Assembly (NCBI GenBank): GCA_964610885.1
Contig: CAZSWR010000019.1
Location: forward strand, 1 to 42,810
DNA length: 42,810 nucleotides
DNA from: CAZSWR01 sp964610885
Lineage (GTDB): Bacteria; Bacteroidota; Ignavibacteria; Kapaibacteriales; UBA2268
Direction of reading: 5' to 3'
Part shown: positions 13,655-22,375 of the stretch, one piece after another
Position numbering within the stretch: position 1 is the first letter of the stretch
Layout: every line of letters starts with the position of its first letter
The notes under the pieces: model-generated
What the model saw: the letters and a program-made list of their open reading frames with translations, nothing else
Databases searched by the model: none
Told to the model about the DNA's origin: nothing
Program-made: the position numbers and the translations under genes

Positions 13655-16000
13655 TTAGAATGAATGGCCAATGCCAATATGGAAAACAAATTTCTTGAGT
13701 CCGGCCATCTGCTGCGTTATCAGTTTCTCTTTATTCGGATCCCAAATCGGCCAGGCGAAGTCCAGACGGACAGGCCCGACAGGCGTTTCGTACCGAAGCC
13801 CAACTCCTGCGGCCACAGCGAGGCCTCGGAGGTAGTCATACCATTTGTTCTTGATCGTATATTCGCCTGTTGAATCCACCAAAAGCCATTGGAAGGCATT
13901 TCCCCAGTCGAGGAAAGCCACAGCGCCGAAGCTCGCCAGCAAACTCGTCGAAGTCTGGCCGCCGGGAAGCGGCTTTACGAATTTATAACGATACTCCAAA
14001 GACCCCTCGATCAGCGTATTGCTACCGATGAAATCCTGAGCGAAGCTCGAAGTGAAATTGCTGTCGTTCGGCGGGGCGTATTCCCTCGTGTAGCGCAACT
14101 GGCGCGAGGCCCAACCACGAACGCTATTGGCGCCGCCAGCGAAGAATTGCTTGTCGAACGGTACGTATGAATTTGATTTATCAAACCAATAAATCGATCC
14201 GATCCTTTGCTTCAGCGCAAGCACAGCCTGCGAATTCAGCGGGAAAAACCAGTAATTCGACATCTGGAATTTGAAGAATTTCGATATACCGAGCACCTTA
14301 TTGTTGTCCCCGGACGACTGCACAAGCCATTCGAACGGATAGAGCAGCCAATTCTGGCCCTCGAGAGAAATCGATGAGAAGTGCCCGCTGGTCGGAGAGA
14401 AAATATTATCCCTCGAATCCCCATAGATCGAAATGCCCATGATATTTGCCGTCAGTATGGGGCTGCTGTTTCGTATGTATTTGTCAAGGTTTCGATACAC
14501 CGAGAGCACTTCCTGTATCTTGGTCGAATCGCTGGAGGTTTTCGCATTGCTCTTTGCCCTGGCCAGTGTATTATCGAAATCAAGCGGCTCTTGGCGCTCC
14601 AGAGTGAACTCGAAATCTATATTGTTATAATACGTCCACCGGCCCAAATTGACAGGGAAACGGATCGGAAGCGAAAATGTGCGGACCTTGAAATAGTCAT
14701 TAAGGTTTCTTTGCGAAAAAAGCGCTTGGAACGACAGGCCTACTCGCGCTTTGTCGATGACCCAAAGCAACGGCTGGGCGAAATTCACACCAAACTGGAA
14801 TTCGAACTCAGGGTTCTTCCAATTGTAGATAGCGCGGCTGATGTCCTGAACGACGAACCTGAAATATGGATTTATTGTTTGCGCAGCCCCAAATATATTC
14901 CGATGGAAATAGAACATTTCGATGCCGCCATTGATGAAGTTATCGACTCGCGTCTGGTTCCCATAGGGGGCCACGCCGTACTCTTGCTGTTTGTTGTATA
15001 CCGTTCTCACCGAAAGGTCGATTATCGTATCGTTCGGCCGATTGAAGAAATTCACTGTATCGATTGTAACCCTGTCGAACGTGGCGAGTGATTGCAAATT
15101 TTCAATTGACCGACTGATTTGGGAATTTGAATAGAAGTCGCCGGAATCGATTGCCATTTGCTTGATTTTCATTTTATCGCTAATGACGCTTTGGTTTTTG
15201 CGGTCATCGACGAATTCAATTCTCCCGATACGCTGGCGCTTGCCCGTCGAAAACGCCACATAGACGCTGTCCTCGGCTTCGGAAAGGTATCTTTCGCATA
15301 CCGGCGCAGAGAAATGGGCCGAATAGTAGCCATTGTCTGCCAGCATATTCTTTATCGTTGAGATTTCGCGGTAGAGCGTGTATTCATTGTATAAATCGCC
15401 GGAGCGAATGCTGCGAATGGATTTTATCTTATCTTCAATTTCTGCCGGAAGCGAATCCAGCCCAACATAGACGAGGCTACGAATCTTCGAGCGCGCCCCT
15501 TCCTCGATCACGAACCGTAGAATATTAATGCCTTCGGCCGTATCGGCTCCGAATTCGAAACGGCAGCGTGCGGAATGGAAGCCAAATTGTTCGTAATAAA
15601 TCAATATGTTCTTTGTGTCCTGGAGCGCTCGAGTGCGGTCGAAGAATTGCACTTCGTTGACCAAGCCCGAAAGCGATTTATTGACCACATCGTGGTAGAT
15701 TTGCGGGATTGTCGAGGTGTACAGAGGGCATTCCTCCAGTTTGTTTCGAAACGCCTCGATGAGCGAATTCGTGAGGCTACGGTCGGACTCGCGGGAGACC
15801 ACCATCGAAAGCAATTCAGTGGGAGGAATCGAATTGTTTCCCACGAAGTATAGCTTGTCGATTTCGGCTTGGCCACGGATGATTTTGGATTCGTAGGCCT
15901 TGTTGTGGACGAACTGTGCCCGAAGAGAGCCGCAGGGCAGCATGGCAAACGCCACAATCAATGCGGCAACCAATCCTATCCTAACGGCACTAATTCTCAA
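13655..16000 (-). CDS. bamA: BamA/TamA-family outer-membrane assembly protein
   Basis: A 781-aa protein. The Omp85 family inserts beta-barrel proteins into the outer membrane. A signal peptide (MRISAVRIGLVAALIVAFAM...) ends near LRAQF. Periplasmic POTRA-type repeats fill about 40-330, for example GLVNEVQFFD..., IRSLVYVGLDSLP and IGRIEFVDD. The rest is a 16-strand barrel with the L6 signature FFAGGANSVRGWA (VRGW at 627-630), VGLRYETPVGPVRLDFAW, and a terminal aromatic strand ending GIGHSF. The start codon is TTG, supported by AGGAGA 8 nt upstream and an in-frame stop just above. TamA-like or BamA-like use cannot be decided here; fewer than five clear POTRA domains are seen. Confidence 0.9.
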   Translation of the reverse strand: MRISAVRIGLVAALIVAFAMLPCGSLRAQFVHNKAYESKIIRGQAEIDKLYFVGNNSIPPTELLSMVVSRESDRSLTNSLIEAFRNKLEECPLYTSTIPQIYHDVVNKSLSGLVNEVQFFDRTRALQDTKNILIYYEQFGFHSARCRFEFGADTAEGINILRFVIEEGARSKIRSLVYVGLDSLPAEIEDKIKSIRSIRSGDLYNEYTLYREISTIKNMLADNGYYSAHFSAPVCERYLSEAEDSVYVAFSTGKRQRIGRIEFVDDRKNQSVISDKMKIKQMAIDSGDFYSNSQISRSIENLQSLATFDRVTIDTVNFFNRPNDTIIDLSVRTVYNKQQEYGVAPYGNQTRVDNFINGGIEMFYFHRNIFGAAQTINPYFRFVVQDISRAIYNWKNPEFEFQFGVNFAQPLLWVIDKARVGLSFQALFSQRNLNDYFKVRTFSLPIRFPVNLGRWTYYNNIDFEFTLERQEPLDFDNTLARAKSNAKTSSDSTKIQEVLSVYRNLDKYIRNSSPILTANIMGISIYGDSRDNIFSPTSGHFSSISLEGQNWLLYPFEWLVQSSGDNNKVLGISKFFKFQMSNYWFFPLNSQAVLALKQRIGSIYWFDKSNSYVPFDKQFFAGGANSVRGWASRQLRYTREYAPPNDSNFTSSFAQDFIGSNTLIEGSLEYRYKFVKPLPGGQTSTSLLASFGAVAFLDWGNAFQWLLVDSTGEYTIKNKWYDYLRGLAVAAGVGLRYETPVGPVRLDFAWPIWDPNKEKLITQQMAGLKKFVFHIGIGHSF

Positions 16001-16008
16001 AATCTCAT

Positions 16009-16014
16009 TCTCCT
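16009..16014 (-). promoter_or_regulatory. Ribosome binding site supporting a TTG start of the Omp85 gene
   Basis: AGGAGA on the minus strand is 8 nt before TTG at 16000. No in-frame ATG exists between the upstream in-frame stop and that codon. An out-of-frame ATG in between gives only a three-codon frame. Confidence 0.65.
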
Positions 16015-16182
16015 ACGCAATTTGTTACTCAAAGAAAAGCACTTCACTCAAGCCTCGCAGTATCCACGCGAATCATGCGCGGAATACTCTATCAGCCCAA
16101 TACTGCAAGTTAAAAAAAAAAGAGGAACCGAACAAATCAAACATCGGTTCCCATTCTATTTCTATCACAAGGAAAAATCTTC

Positions 16183-16251
16183 AATTTTCATTTTCCTTCC
16201 TTCATTGCGCTGGCTCTGGAAAATTGCAGTGGCTGCGGCCACCAATCGCAA
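16183..16251. repeat. Interspersed hairpin repeat, copy 1
   Basis: Aligned by eye with 18133-18199. Both share AATTTTCAT, CATTGCGCTG and a GTGGC/GCCAC stem (here 16229-16233 and 16238-16242) whose 4-nt loop differs (TGCG here, AGTC there). It lies between the Omp85 gene and the DUF2795 gene; the rest of 16001-16296 shows nothing else. Confidence 0.6.
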
Positions 16252-16296
16252 AGAGCCAAAGATACTGATCAATCAATGGACTCTTAATCTATTGTA

Positions 16297-16536
16297 TTAG
16301 AAATATTGCTCTTCTTCGTCGTCGTTGTAGAAGTATTCCTCGTTGATCGAGTCTTCGTATTCGGGCCAAAGGTCTTCCATGCTCTCGATTAACTCGTCTG
16401 TGTCGTCTAGTTCGTAAAGGTTATCGATCACTTGGATCGGGCAGCCTGTACGGTTGGCATAATCGATCAATTCTTCCTTTGTTGCTGGCCATGGCGCTTC
16501 TTCAAGGTATTGTGCGAGTTCCGGTGTCCAAAACAT
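16297..16536 (-). CDS. Small DUF2795-type protein
   Basis: A 79-aa acidic protein. The segment YLEEAPWPATKEELIDYA with NRTGCPIQVIDNLYEL matches the DUF2795 family pattern (a one-domain fold of about 50 residues, function unknown). The C-terminal 30 residues are strongly acidic and aromatic. AGGAGA lies 7 nt before the ATG. The gene stands alone, with AT-rich DNA on both sides (16537-16755 shows no further gene). Confidence 0.85.
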   Translation of the reverse strand: MFWTPELAQYLEEAPWPATKEELIDYANRTGCPIQVIDNLYELDDTDELIESMEDLWPEYEDSINEEYFYNDDEEEQYF

Positions 16537-16755
16537 GTTTTATCTCCTCTTGATTATTATTTTAATTATATATATCAATTTCATTATTTTAAAAGGAACT
16601 ATCCAATGTTCACTTTTTTTTGTCCGCAAAAATATACTTTTATTTTAATAGTACAAATGAAATTTTTGCAGTACTTTTTAGTAGAATTAAATTTTCAACA
16701 CTCTTATTAACACGGCAAACGAAGATTCGTTAAAAAAGTTTTCAAAAAAAAATAT

Positions 16756-18051
16756 TTATTTTTTGTGCCACAACGAAGAAAGAACGTATTCGCCTTTGTT
16801 TTCAATCAGTTCGACGATTTGAAATTCCGAATTATTTTCTTCGGCCCCGAAAGCAACGTGCACGTAATTGTCCGTCCAAGCTTTCAGAAGTCCTGTTTTT
16901 TTATCTCGGGCCTCGGGAATCACTCGATGAATTTTTCCGATTTCGGAGCGGTAGAATTCATCCTTTTTTTGGTCGGACAGTTCGCGAAGGGCCAAGGCCC
17001 TTTCCTTCACCTTGGCGGCGGGCACCTTCCCTGCCAGCTTTTGCGACGAAGCGACAGCCCTTTCGGAATACGAGAAAACGTGCAGATACGTGAAATCCAG
17101 AGATCGGCAGAAGGCCATTGCTTGGTCGAAATCTTCGTCAGTTTCGCCCGGGAATCCGGTGATGATATCGATTCCGATACCGCAATCGGGCATCGATTTT
17201 TTGATTTTCGCGATTAAATCGCCAAAGAAGGCCGTATAGTAGCGGCGGCGCATCAGTTTCAGAATTCGGTCCGAGCCGCTCTGCAAAGGGATATGGAAAT
17301 GCCTGCAAATTGATTTCGATCCTCGAACGATTTCGAGGATTTCGTCTGTCAGCAGGTTCGGTTCGATCGAAGAAATCCTCGTGCGAATGTCCAACCCGAG
17401 CGAATCGATCAGTCGGAGCGCCCGGGCGAAATCCTCACCGCTCGGCGAACGGTATTCACCGAGGTTAATTCCCGACAGGATCACTTCCTTGCCGCCGGAG
17501 CAGGCAATATGTTCGTAATGCTTGGCAATTTCGGAGTATGGAAGGCTTCGCGAGCTGCCTCGGGCAAATGGTACAGCACAATACGAGCAGAAATAGTCGC
17601 AACCGTCCTGAATCTTCAGCACTACGCGCGTGTGCGCATCGTTTTCGGCGGAACAGGCAGCGTGGAACGTCTCCCCTCCCCTTTCGGACAGAAATACGTA
17701 TGGAGTTTCGGGTTTGGCGAAAGATGGTAACAATTCTCGTATCCTGAACTTTTCGTTGCCACCGAAAATGGCCGAGACGCCTTCGATGTTCTTGATCTCT
17801 TCGGCCTTCAGCTGGGCATAGCAACCCACGACGGCTATGAAAGCGTCTGGGGTCTGGCGTGCGGCCCTGCGGATCATCTTGCGGCAGTCTGCGTCGGCAT
17901 TCGCCGTAACCGTGCAAGTGTTGATGATCACTACTTCCGCCGGCTCGCCAAAAGGAACCCACTCGAAACCATCGCCGATGAACTGTTCGCGCAATTCGGA
18001 GATCTCGGCAAAGTTTACCTTGCAGCCTATGTTATATATTGAAAAACGCAT
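16756..18051 (-). CDS. mtaB: tRNA ct6A/t6A37 methylthiotransferase MtaB
   Basis: A 431-aa radical-SAM enzyme that adds a methylthio group at C2 of N6-threonylcarbamoyladenosine 37 in tRNAs reading ANN codons. The MTTase domain has Cys10 (NIGCKVN), Cys46 (NTCTVT) and Cys77 (VGCYAQ) for one [4Fe-4S] cluster. The radical SAM cluster is Cys151, Cys155 and Cys158 (GCDYFCSYC). HIPLQSGS and DIITGFPGET are typical of the family. GCKVN rather than GCQMN separates MtaB from MiaB. The C-terminal region about 375-431 fits a TRAM domain. Length is normal. The 18052-18314 stretch upstream contains repeats. Confidence 0.93.
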   Translation of the reverse strand: MRFSIYNIGCKVNFAEISELREQFIGDGFEWVPFGEPAEVVIINTCTVTANADADCRKMIRRAARQTPDAFIAVVGCYAQLKAEEIKNIEGVSAIFGGNEKFRIRELLPSFAKPETPYVFLSERGGETFHAACSAENDAHTRVVLKIQDGCDYFCSYCAVPFARGSSRSLPYSEIAKHYEHIACSGGKEVILSGINLGEYRSPSGEDFARALRLIDSLGLDIRTRISSIEPNLLTDEILEIVRGSKSICRHFHIPLQSGSDRILKLMRRRYYTAFFGDLIAKIKKSMPDCGIGIDIITGFPGETDEDFDQAMAFCRSLDFTYLHVFSYSERAVASSQKLAGKVPAAKVKERALALRELSDQKKDEFYRSEIGKIHRVIPEARDKKTGLLKAWTDNYVHVAFGAEENNSEFQIVELIENKGEYVLSSLWHKK

Positions 18052-18132
18052 TTACACTTTGAATTAATCTATTAACATCATTCACAAAGATTGCAAAAAT
18101 ATGAAATTTTTAATAGAAAGGATAAATGTTTT

Positions 18133-18199
18133 AATTTTCATCTTTCCTTTCACCATTGCGCTGCCCTTGAAAAATGAAGTGGCAGTCGCCACCTGCAAA
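18133..18199. repeat. Interspersed hairpin repeat, copy 2
   Basis: The counterpart of 16183-16251, with stem GTGGC 18179-18183 and GCCAC 18188-18192. Both copies are in the same orientation about 1.9 kb apart, flanking the DUF2795-mtaB segment. Confidence 0.6.
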
Positions 18200-18215
18200 T
18201 TACAGTAATTTTTCA

Positions 18216-18273
18216 CTCGTAGCCGTAATTAACGAACCCGTTCGCTCGTAGCCGTAATTAACGAACCCGTTCG
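18216..18273. repeat. Perfect tandem duplication of 29 bp
   Basis: Two identical copies of a 29-bp unit beginning CTCGTAGCCGTAATTAACG stand head to tail at 18216-18244 and 18245-18273, in the non-coding gap between mtaB and the large secreted-protein gene. Confidence 0.9.
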
Positions 18274-18314
18274 CTTATAGCAGATATTATTGAACTCGGC
18301 GGCTTCCGCAACGA

Positions 18315-21300
18315 TTACCGAGCCGCAACAACCACGCGGAAAGTGATCCTTTGCCGGCCGGTGGAAATTACTCCTTCATAAACCCCGCCCTCGAGCGATG
18401 AGACATTTATTGGAATGATGTTTTTTCCGTTAAAGATTTCGGCCGTCTGCTTTTCGGCCACAGCCATCCCGAGGCTGTTGAACAGTTCGATTTGGCAGCT
18501 TTCTGCCTCGCCCGCCTCGAATGCCAAATAGACTACATCGGTCGCGGGCACGGGATACTCTGTAATTGATTTAATTGAGCTTTGAATAACTTTACGGCCA
18601 TTGCATAGATTCTTCAGGCTGAACAGCCCCGAACGGGCAGCCGAATTAACCGATTCGCCCCAGTACTTTGCCCCGGGCACGAAGTCGATAGCCGACGTAT
18701 CCGATTCGCAAAGGCCAACCACTCCATAAAGCTCGCCCACGAAGCCCGAAGCCGGGAAATCGCCATCAATTCGGAAAGTGATGTATCGGCGGTCGTTTTG
18801 GATTTCATTCTTCACGAGAGTGCCCTTGCCGTATTGGGAGCGAACCTCGAGCGGCAGGAATATCCTCGGATTGATGGCCACAGTGGCCTCGAAGAATCTT
18901 TGGCCGAGGTATGGCTTGTTCTCTTGGGTCGAATAGTATATCGGAATCGAAGCGAATTCTTTCGGGTCTGCCGAAGTGTTCTCGGCGGCGATCTCCGATT
19001 GGCCGGAGTACTTGCCCGTGTTGATCCTGCAAATCGCTCCACAGGGCGAACCGGAGAGGATAATCGTCAGGTCGGTCGATCCGAGAGCTAATGATTTGAC
19101 TGTAATCTCCTTTTCTTGGCCCGGAGCCATGTCGAATCCGGCTGGAGTGAGCACCTCCACGGCAGAAGCCACCGAGTATTCAAATTTTTCTATATGGATC
19201 GTTACGTCGTTCGGATTGCGCAGCTTGACCACTCGAGTATCAATTTCGGGTATGAATCGGAGGTCAGGAAGCGAAGTCTCAATATACGTCGTTATGCCCT
19301 TCCCAGTCAGTATTCCATGAGGAACCAGATAGGATTGGTTCGAGTGCATCACAAATGCCTTAGCGTGAATTGTGCTGCTGTCCACAGGCGCGAACCTGAA
19401 ACTGACGGCAAGTGTGGCGCCGGCGGAAATAATCGTATCCCTGAAAGTGCTGTTGACTGTGAAAATTGAATTGTACGCGCCTTCGATAACGATTGAATTA
19501 ATGCGGAGCGGCACTGGGTCTTCGTTCTTGATGAAAATAAAATCCATGTCCTTCGGCTCGCCGACGCACACGCTACCGAAATCGTACGAGGGCTGGAGGA
19601 ATGAAATGTTCCGAGGCAAACCCGTGCCGGAGATAGCGATTTCGTAGTCCATGGGGCAGCTCTCGATCCTCAGAGTATCGGAAACGAAGCCCGTGTCCAC
19701 TGGATTGAAAGATATCGTCAGCTGCTTGCAAGCGCCCGGCTGGAGAGTATCCCGATCGATAGGTGTGATTAGTTTAAAGTTACGATTTCTTGCGAATTGC
19801 GAAGACTTGAGCACAATCTGCACGTTCCCTTTGTTGCAAATCGAAGCATTGATGGTCATCGGGTTCTCAGTATCGATAAACTTGGGCTCGTATTTGAAGT
19901 TCTGCAATTCGGCAATCGGCTTTTCGATTGTGAAAGTGCCGGTCATTTCGCAAATTTCGCCAAGCAGGACTCGCGATACGCAAATTGTATTTGTGCCATC
20001 GGCAGACGAAGAAGCAATTGTTTTCCCGTCTGGGGCGTATATGAAATCGGTAATAATGCCATCCGGCGGAATGAACAATTCCATTTTGTCGAACTCGTAG
20101 AAGTCCACCGACACTGTATTGTTTGCCCCGACCAAGACTCGCGACGATTTATTGTTGAAGTCCAGCGAGACGAAATCCGAATTGTTCGACGGCAAGCGGC
20201 GGAAGAATGCTTTATTTGCGAGGTCAAAAATATAAACATTGCAATTCTCAATTTGAATCACGTTCGCAGCGGTTTTTTTCGTACCGATGGCTAAAAACTT
20301 CTTGTCGTTAGAGATTTTGGAAATCGTTATATAAGGCATATAAGAGAAATCAAATTCATCAGTTTTATCAAAATTGGGAATCGACAGTACTTGGCATTCG
20401 CCGGAAACAAAGTTCACGACTGCGCTTTCGGCCACATCGTTCATCGAAAATGCGGAAATCACTTTGCCGAAATCAATATCGCGGATAAACGCTCCGCCCT
20501 GCGCAGAATAGAGTTTGATCATTGTCCCGGATGCAGGCACCAAAGCAATGATTTTGTGTTTGTCGCTTATGAATGCAGATTTCACTCTGAATTCGGAGGG
20601 CACTTGGACATTCGCAGTTTCGACGGCCGTGTTCCGATCGAAGAATTTGATCTGATCCACAGAGGAAGCGGACAGGCCGCTATAAACAACAAATATTCGA
20701 TTATTGTCGTCGAAATACCCGACGCCCTTCACGCTGATCGAAGGGAATGTGGTTGCGTTTGTAGTGATTTTGTACGTGAAGACTTTATTGTAGTTCGGAA
20801 TGTCCCATTCAAATAATTCACCGGTATTCGCGGCAGTTAGCAAGTTTTTCGAATCAGACGAAAAGGCCAGTTTATTTATGCCGGCTTTCTTTTGGCTCAG
20901 GTATGTGCTTCTGGTCGTCTCGGTTATCTGTCGTACGCGGATTTTAGCAGTATTGGTAATTCTATCGGGAACTGTCCAAATATATGTGGTAGTGTCCCTG
21001 ACGACGTCGATTTGGCTCCATGAGGCTCCATCGTTGTACGACACATCAATATAAATCGCCCTCATCGGATCGTAATCGGCCCATTTAATCGTAACTTCTT
21101 GGCAGGGCGAGAAGTGTTCCCCAGCCTTTGGATAGAGCAACCGGATATTGGAATCGTCAGCGGCCTGTTCGTTATTGACGACGATTTGAACTGTTTCCTT
21201 GCGTCCGCCGGCGTAATATACAGTCAGCACGGCATGGTTGCATTTGTTGTCCTTCGCGGTGTACCAAACCCGCAGAGGAGTGATTTCCACGTAGCGAATT

Positions 21301-21974
21301 TTGGTAGGAGTAATAATTTCGGAGGAGTCGAACCACGTTACACGGAAGTCGGGATTGTCGATTCGGATGGAATCTATCGTCGTCTTGTACAGGAAGCCCT
21401 CGGGCGTCATCGAGCATGAATATGCAATCATATTTTGAACAACGTTGGACGTTGTCCCGGAGCTCACCACTCCCATATAGAGGAAGCCGCTTTCGATTTC
21501 GTCGGAGCCTTTCGTAACGTAGAGCCGAACGCGCGAGGCGATTGTGTCAGTTGCTGTAATCGTCCGAGAGATGACTGACCCGCCGAAATTGATATACAGA
21601 CCCAAATCGTAGATTCGTGAGTTGTTGTATGCGAATCCGGCAGACCGATTGTTCCAGCGGACAGTCTGCCAACCGGAAGCGTCAGGCGCCGTAACCTCGA
21701 ATGGCTTGGCGGGCAGCGTATTGTCCACAAGAGTAATGTTCTCGGGGGCCAGAGCCACGTAGCTACTATTGTTCTTCAGCCTTAGCACCGTTTCGCAAAT
21801 TGGATAATCTCCATAGCGGACGTGAATAGGGTTCCCGTCAACAGTTTTGAACTCCCTCACTTCCAGGCCAAGCGCCGGAGCGCCCCAAAGCGCTGAACCA
21901 AGCGGGGCAAAAGCCATAAACATTACGATAAGAAACAATTCAATGTGCCGAAAGGAGGGATTTATTTGCCTCAT
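18315..21974 (-). CDS. Large secreted protein: propeller-like and HYDIN-like domains with type IX sorting domain
   Basis: A 1219-aa protein with an N-terminal hydrophobic signal (FLIVMFMAFAPLGSALWG). The first 340 residues are beta-rich; a segment near 290-345 (WADYDPMRAIYIDVSYNDGASW) is an Ig/fibronectin-like repeat. About 365-700 shows WD40-like blades such as INKLAFSSDSKNLLTAANTG and ITDFIYAPDGKTIASSSADG. About 715-925 has two HYDIN/choice-of-anchor-D-like domains with ICNKGNVQIVL and YDFGSVCVGEPKDMDFIFIKN. The last 80 residues (YPVPATD..., then SLEGGVYEGVIS) match the Por secretion tail recognised by the type IX system. It is probably exported to the cell surface; the ligand is unknown. 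No partner gene is adjacent. Confidence 0.8.
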   Translation of the reverse strand: MRQINPSFRHIELFLIVMFMAFAPLGSALWGAPALGLEVREFKTVDGNPIHVRYGDYPICETVLRLKNNSSYVALAPENITLVDNTLPAKPFEVTAPDASGWQTVRWNNRSAGFAYNNSRIYDLGLYINFGGSVISRTITATDTIASRVRLYVTKGSDEIESGFLYMGVVSSGTTSNVVQNMIAYSCSMTPEGFLYKTTIDSIRIDNPDFRVTWFDSSEIITPTKIRYVEITPLRVWYTAKDNKCNHAVLTVYYAGGRKETVQIVVNNEQAADDSNIRLLYPKAGEHFSPCQEVTIKWADYDPMRAIYIDVSYNDGASWSQIDVVRDTTTYIWTVPDRITNTAKIRVRQITETTRSTYLSQKKAGINKLAFSSDSKNLLTAANTGELFEWDIPNYNKVFTYKITTNATTFPSISVKGVGYFDDNNRIFVVYSGLSASSVDQIKFFDRNTAVETANVQVPSEFRVKSAFISDKHKIIALVPASGTMIKLYSAQGGAFIRDIDFGKVISAFSMNDVAESAVVNFVSGECQVLSIPNFDKTDEFDFSYMPYITISKISNDKKFLAIGTKKTAANVIQIENCNVYIFDLANKAFFRRLPSNNSDFVSLDFNNKSSRVLVGANNTVSVDFYEFDKMELFIPPDGIITDFIYAPDGKTIASSSADGTNTICVSRVLLGEICEMTGTFTIEKPIAELQNFKYEPKFIDTENPMTINASICNKGNVQIVLKSSQFARNRNFKLITPIDRDTLQPGACKQLTISFNPVDTGFVSDTLRIESCPMDYEIAISGTGLPRNISFLQPSYDFGSVCVGEPKDMDFIFIKNEDPVPLRINSIVIEGAYNSIFTVNSTFRDTIISAGATLAVSFRFAPVDSSTIHAKAFVMHSNQSYLVPHGILTGKGITTYIETSLPDLRFIPEIDTRVVKLRNPNDVTIHIEKFEYSVASAVEVLTPAGFDMAPGQEKEITVKSLALGSTDLTIILSGSPCGAICRINTGKYSGQSEIAAENTSADPKEFASIPIYYSTQENKPYLGQRFFEATVAINPRIFLPLEVRSQYGKGTLVKNEIQNDRRYITFRIDGDFPASGFVGELYGVVGLCESDTSAIDFVPGAKYWGESVNSAARSGLFSLKNLCNGRKVIQSSIKSITEYPVPATDVVYLAFEAGEAESCQIELFNSLGMAVAEKQTAEIFNGKNIIPINVSSLEGGVYEGVISTGRQRITFRVVVAAR

Positions 21975-22375
21975 ACTCCATTATTCCAATTCTTCAAAAA
22001 CAAAGTAACTTAACACTAAAAACTTTCGCCACGAGCGAAAGATAATTGTTAGACTCTTTATACATATAAAAAGTTACACAAAATTTCCACAACTTGCGGA
22101 TTTTGCAAAACTTTTTCGGAGCCAATAACGCTTTGTGTGTAATCTCAAGAATTACGTCTCGCGCCTAAAATTTCTAACCACCCCAGGAACCCATTGCTAC
22201 GCAAATGATTTCTTCCCCCTGCTTGCCAAGGAGGGGACAAAAGGGGAGGTTTTTTTCAAATGACTCGCCCCACCTTAATCGATATAAAACCATCATTTCA
22301 GAAATGTACGACTATATCCGAAAAGCGCCCGACACGAAATCAGGCGCTTCTCTGTAGTTGCATTCTCCCGGCGGC
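21975..22375. other. Non-coding gap with hairpin repeats
   Basis: No gene is seen in these 400 bp. A 7-bp hairpin CTTTCGC/GCGAAAG sits at 22023-22041. A G/C-rich segment at about 22213-22257 (CCCCCTGCTTGCC, AAGGAGGGG, AAAGGGGAGG then T7) resembles the G-rich tails near 13605-13635 and 42389-42420. AAGCGCC at about 22324-22330 pairs with GGCGCTT near 22343-22349 and may end the ddl transcript, although its T run is poor. Confidence 0.5.

Noticed and set aside
14381..15091. Plus-strand open frame inside the Omp85 gene
   Set aside because: Antisense shadow of the barrel-encoding region, without signal or motif.
18216..18273. Possible second CRISPR-like array
   Set aside because: Two 29-bp units are directly adjacent with no spacer between them, so it is a simple tandem duplication.
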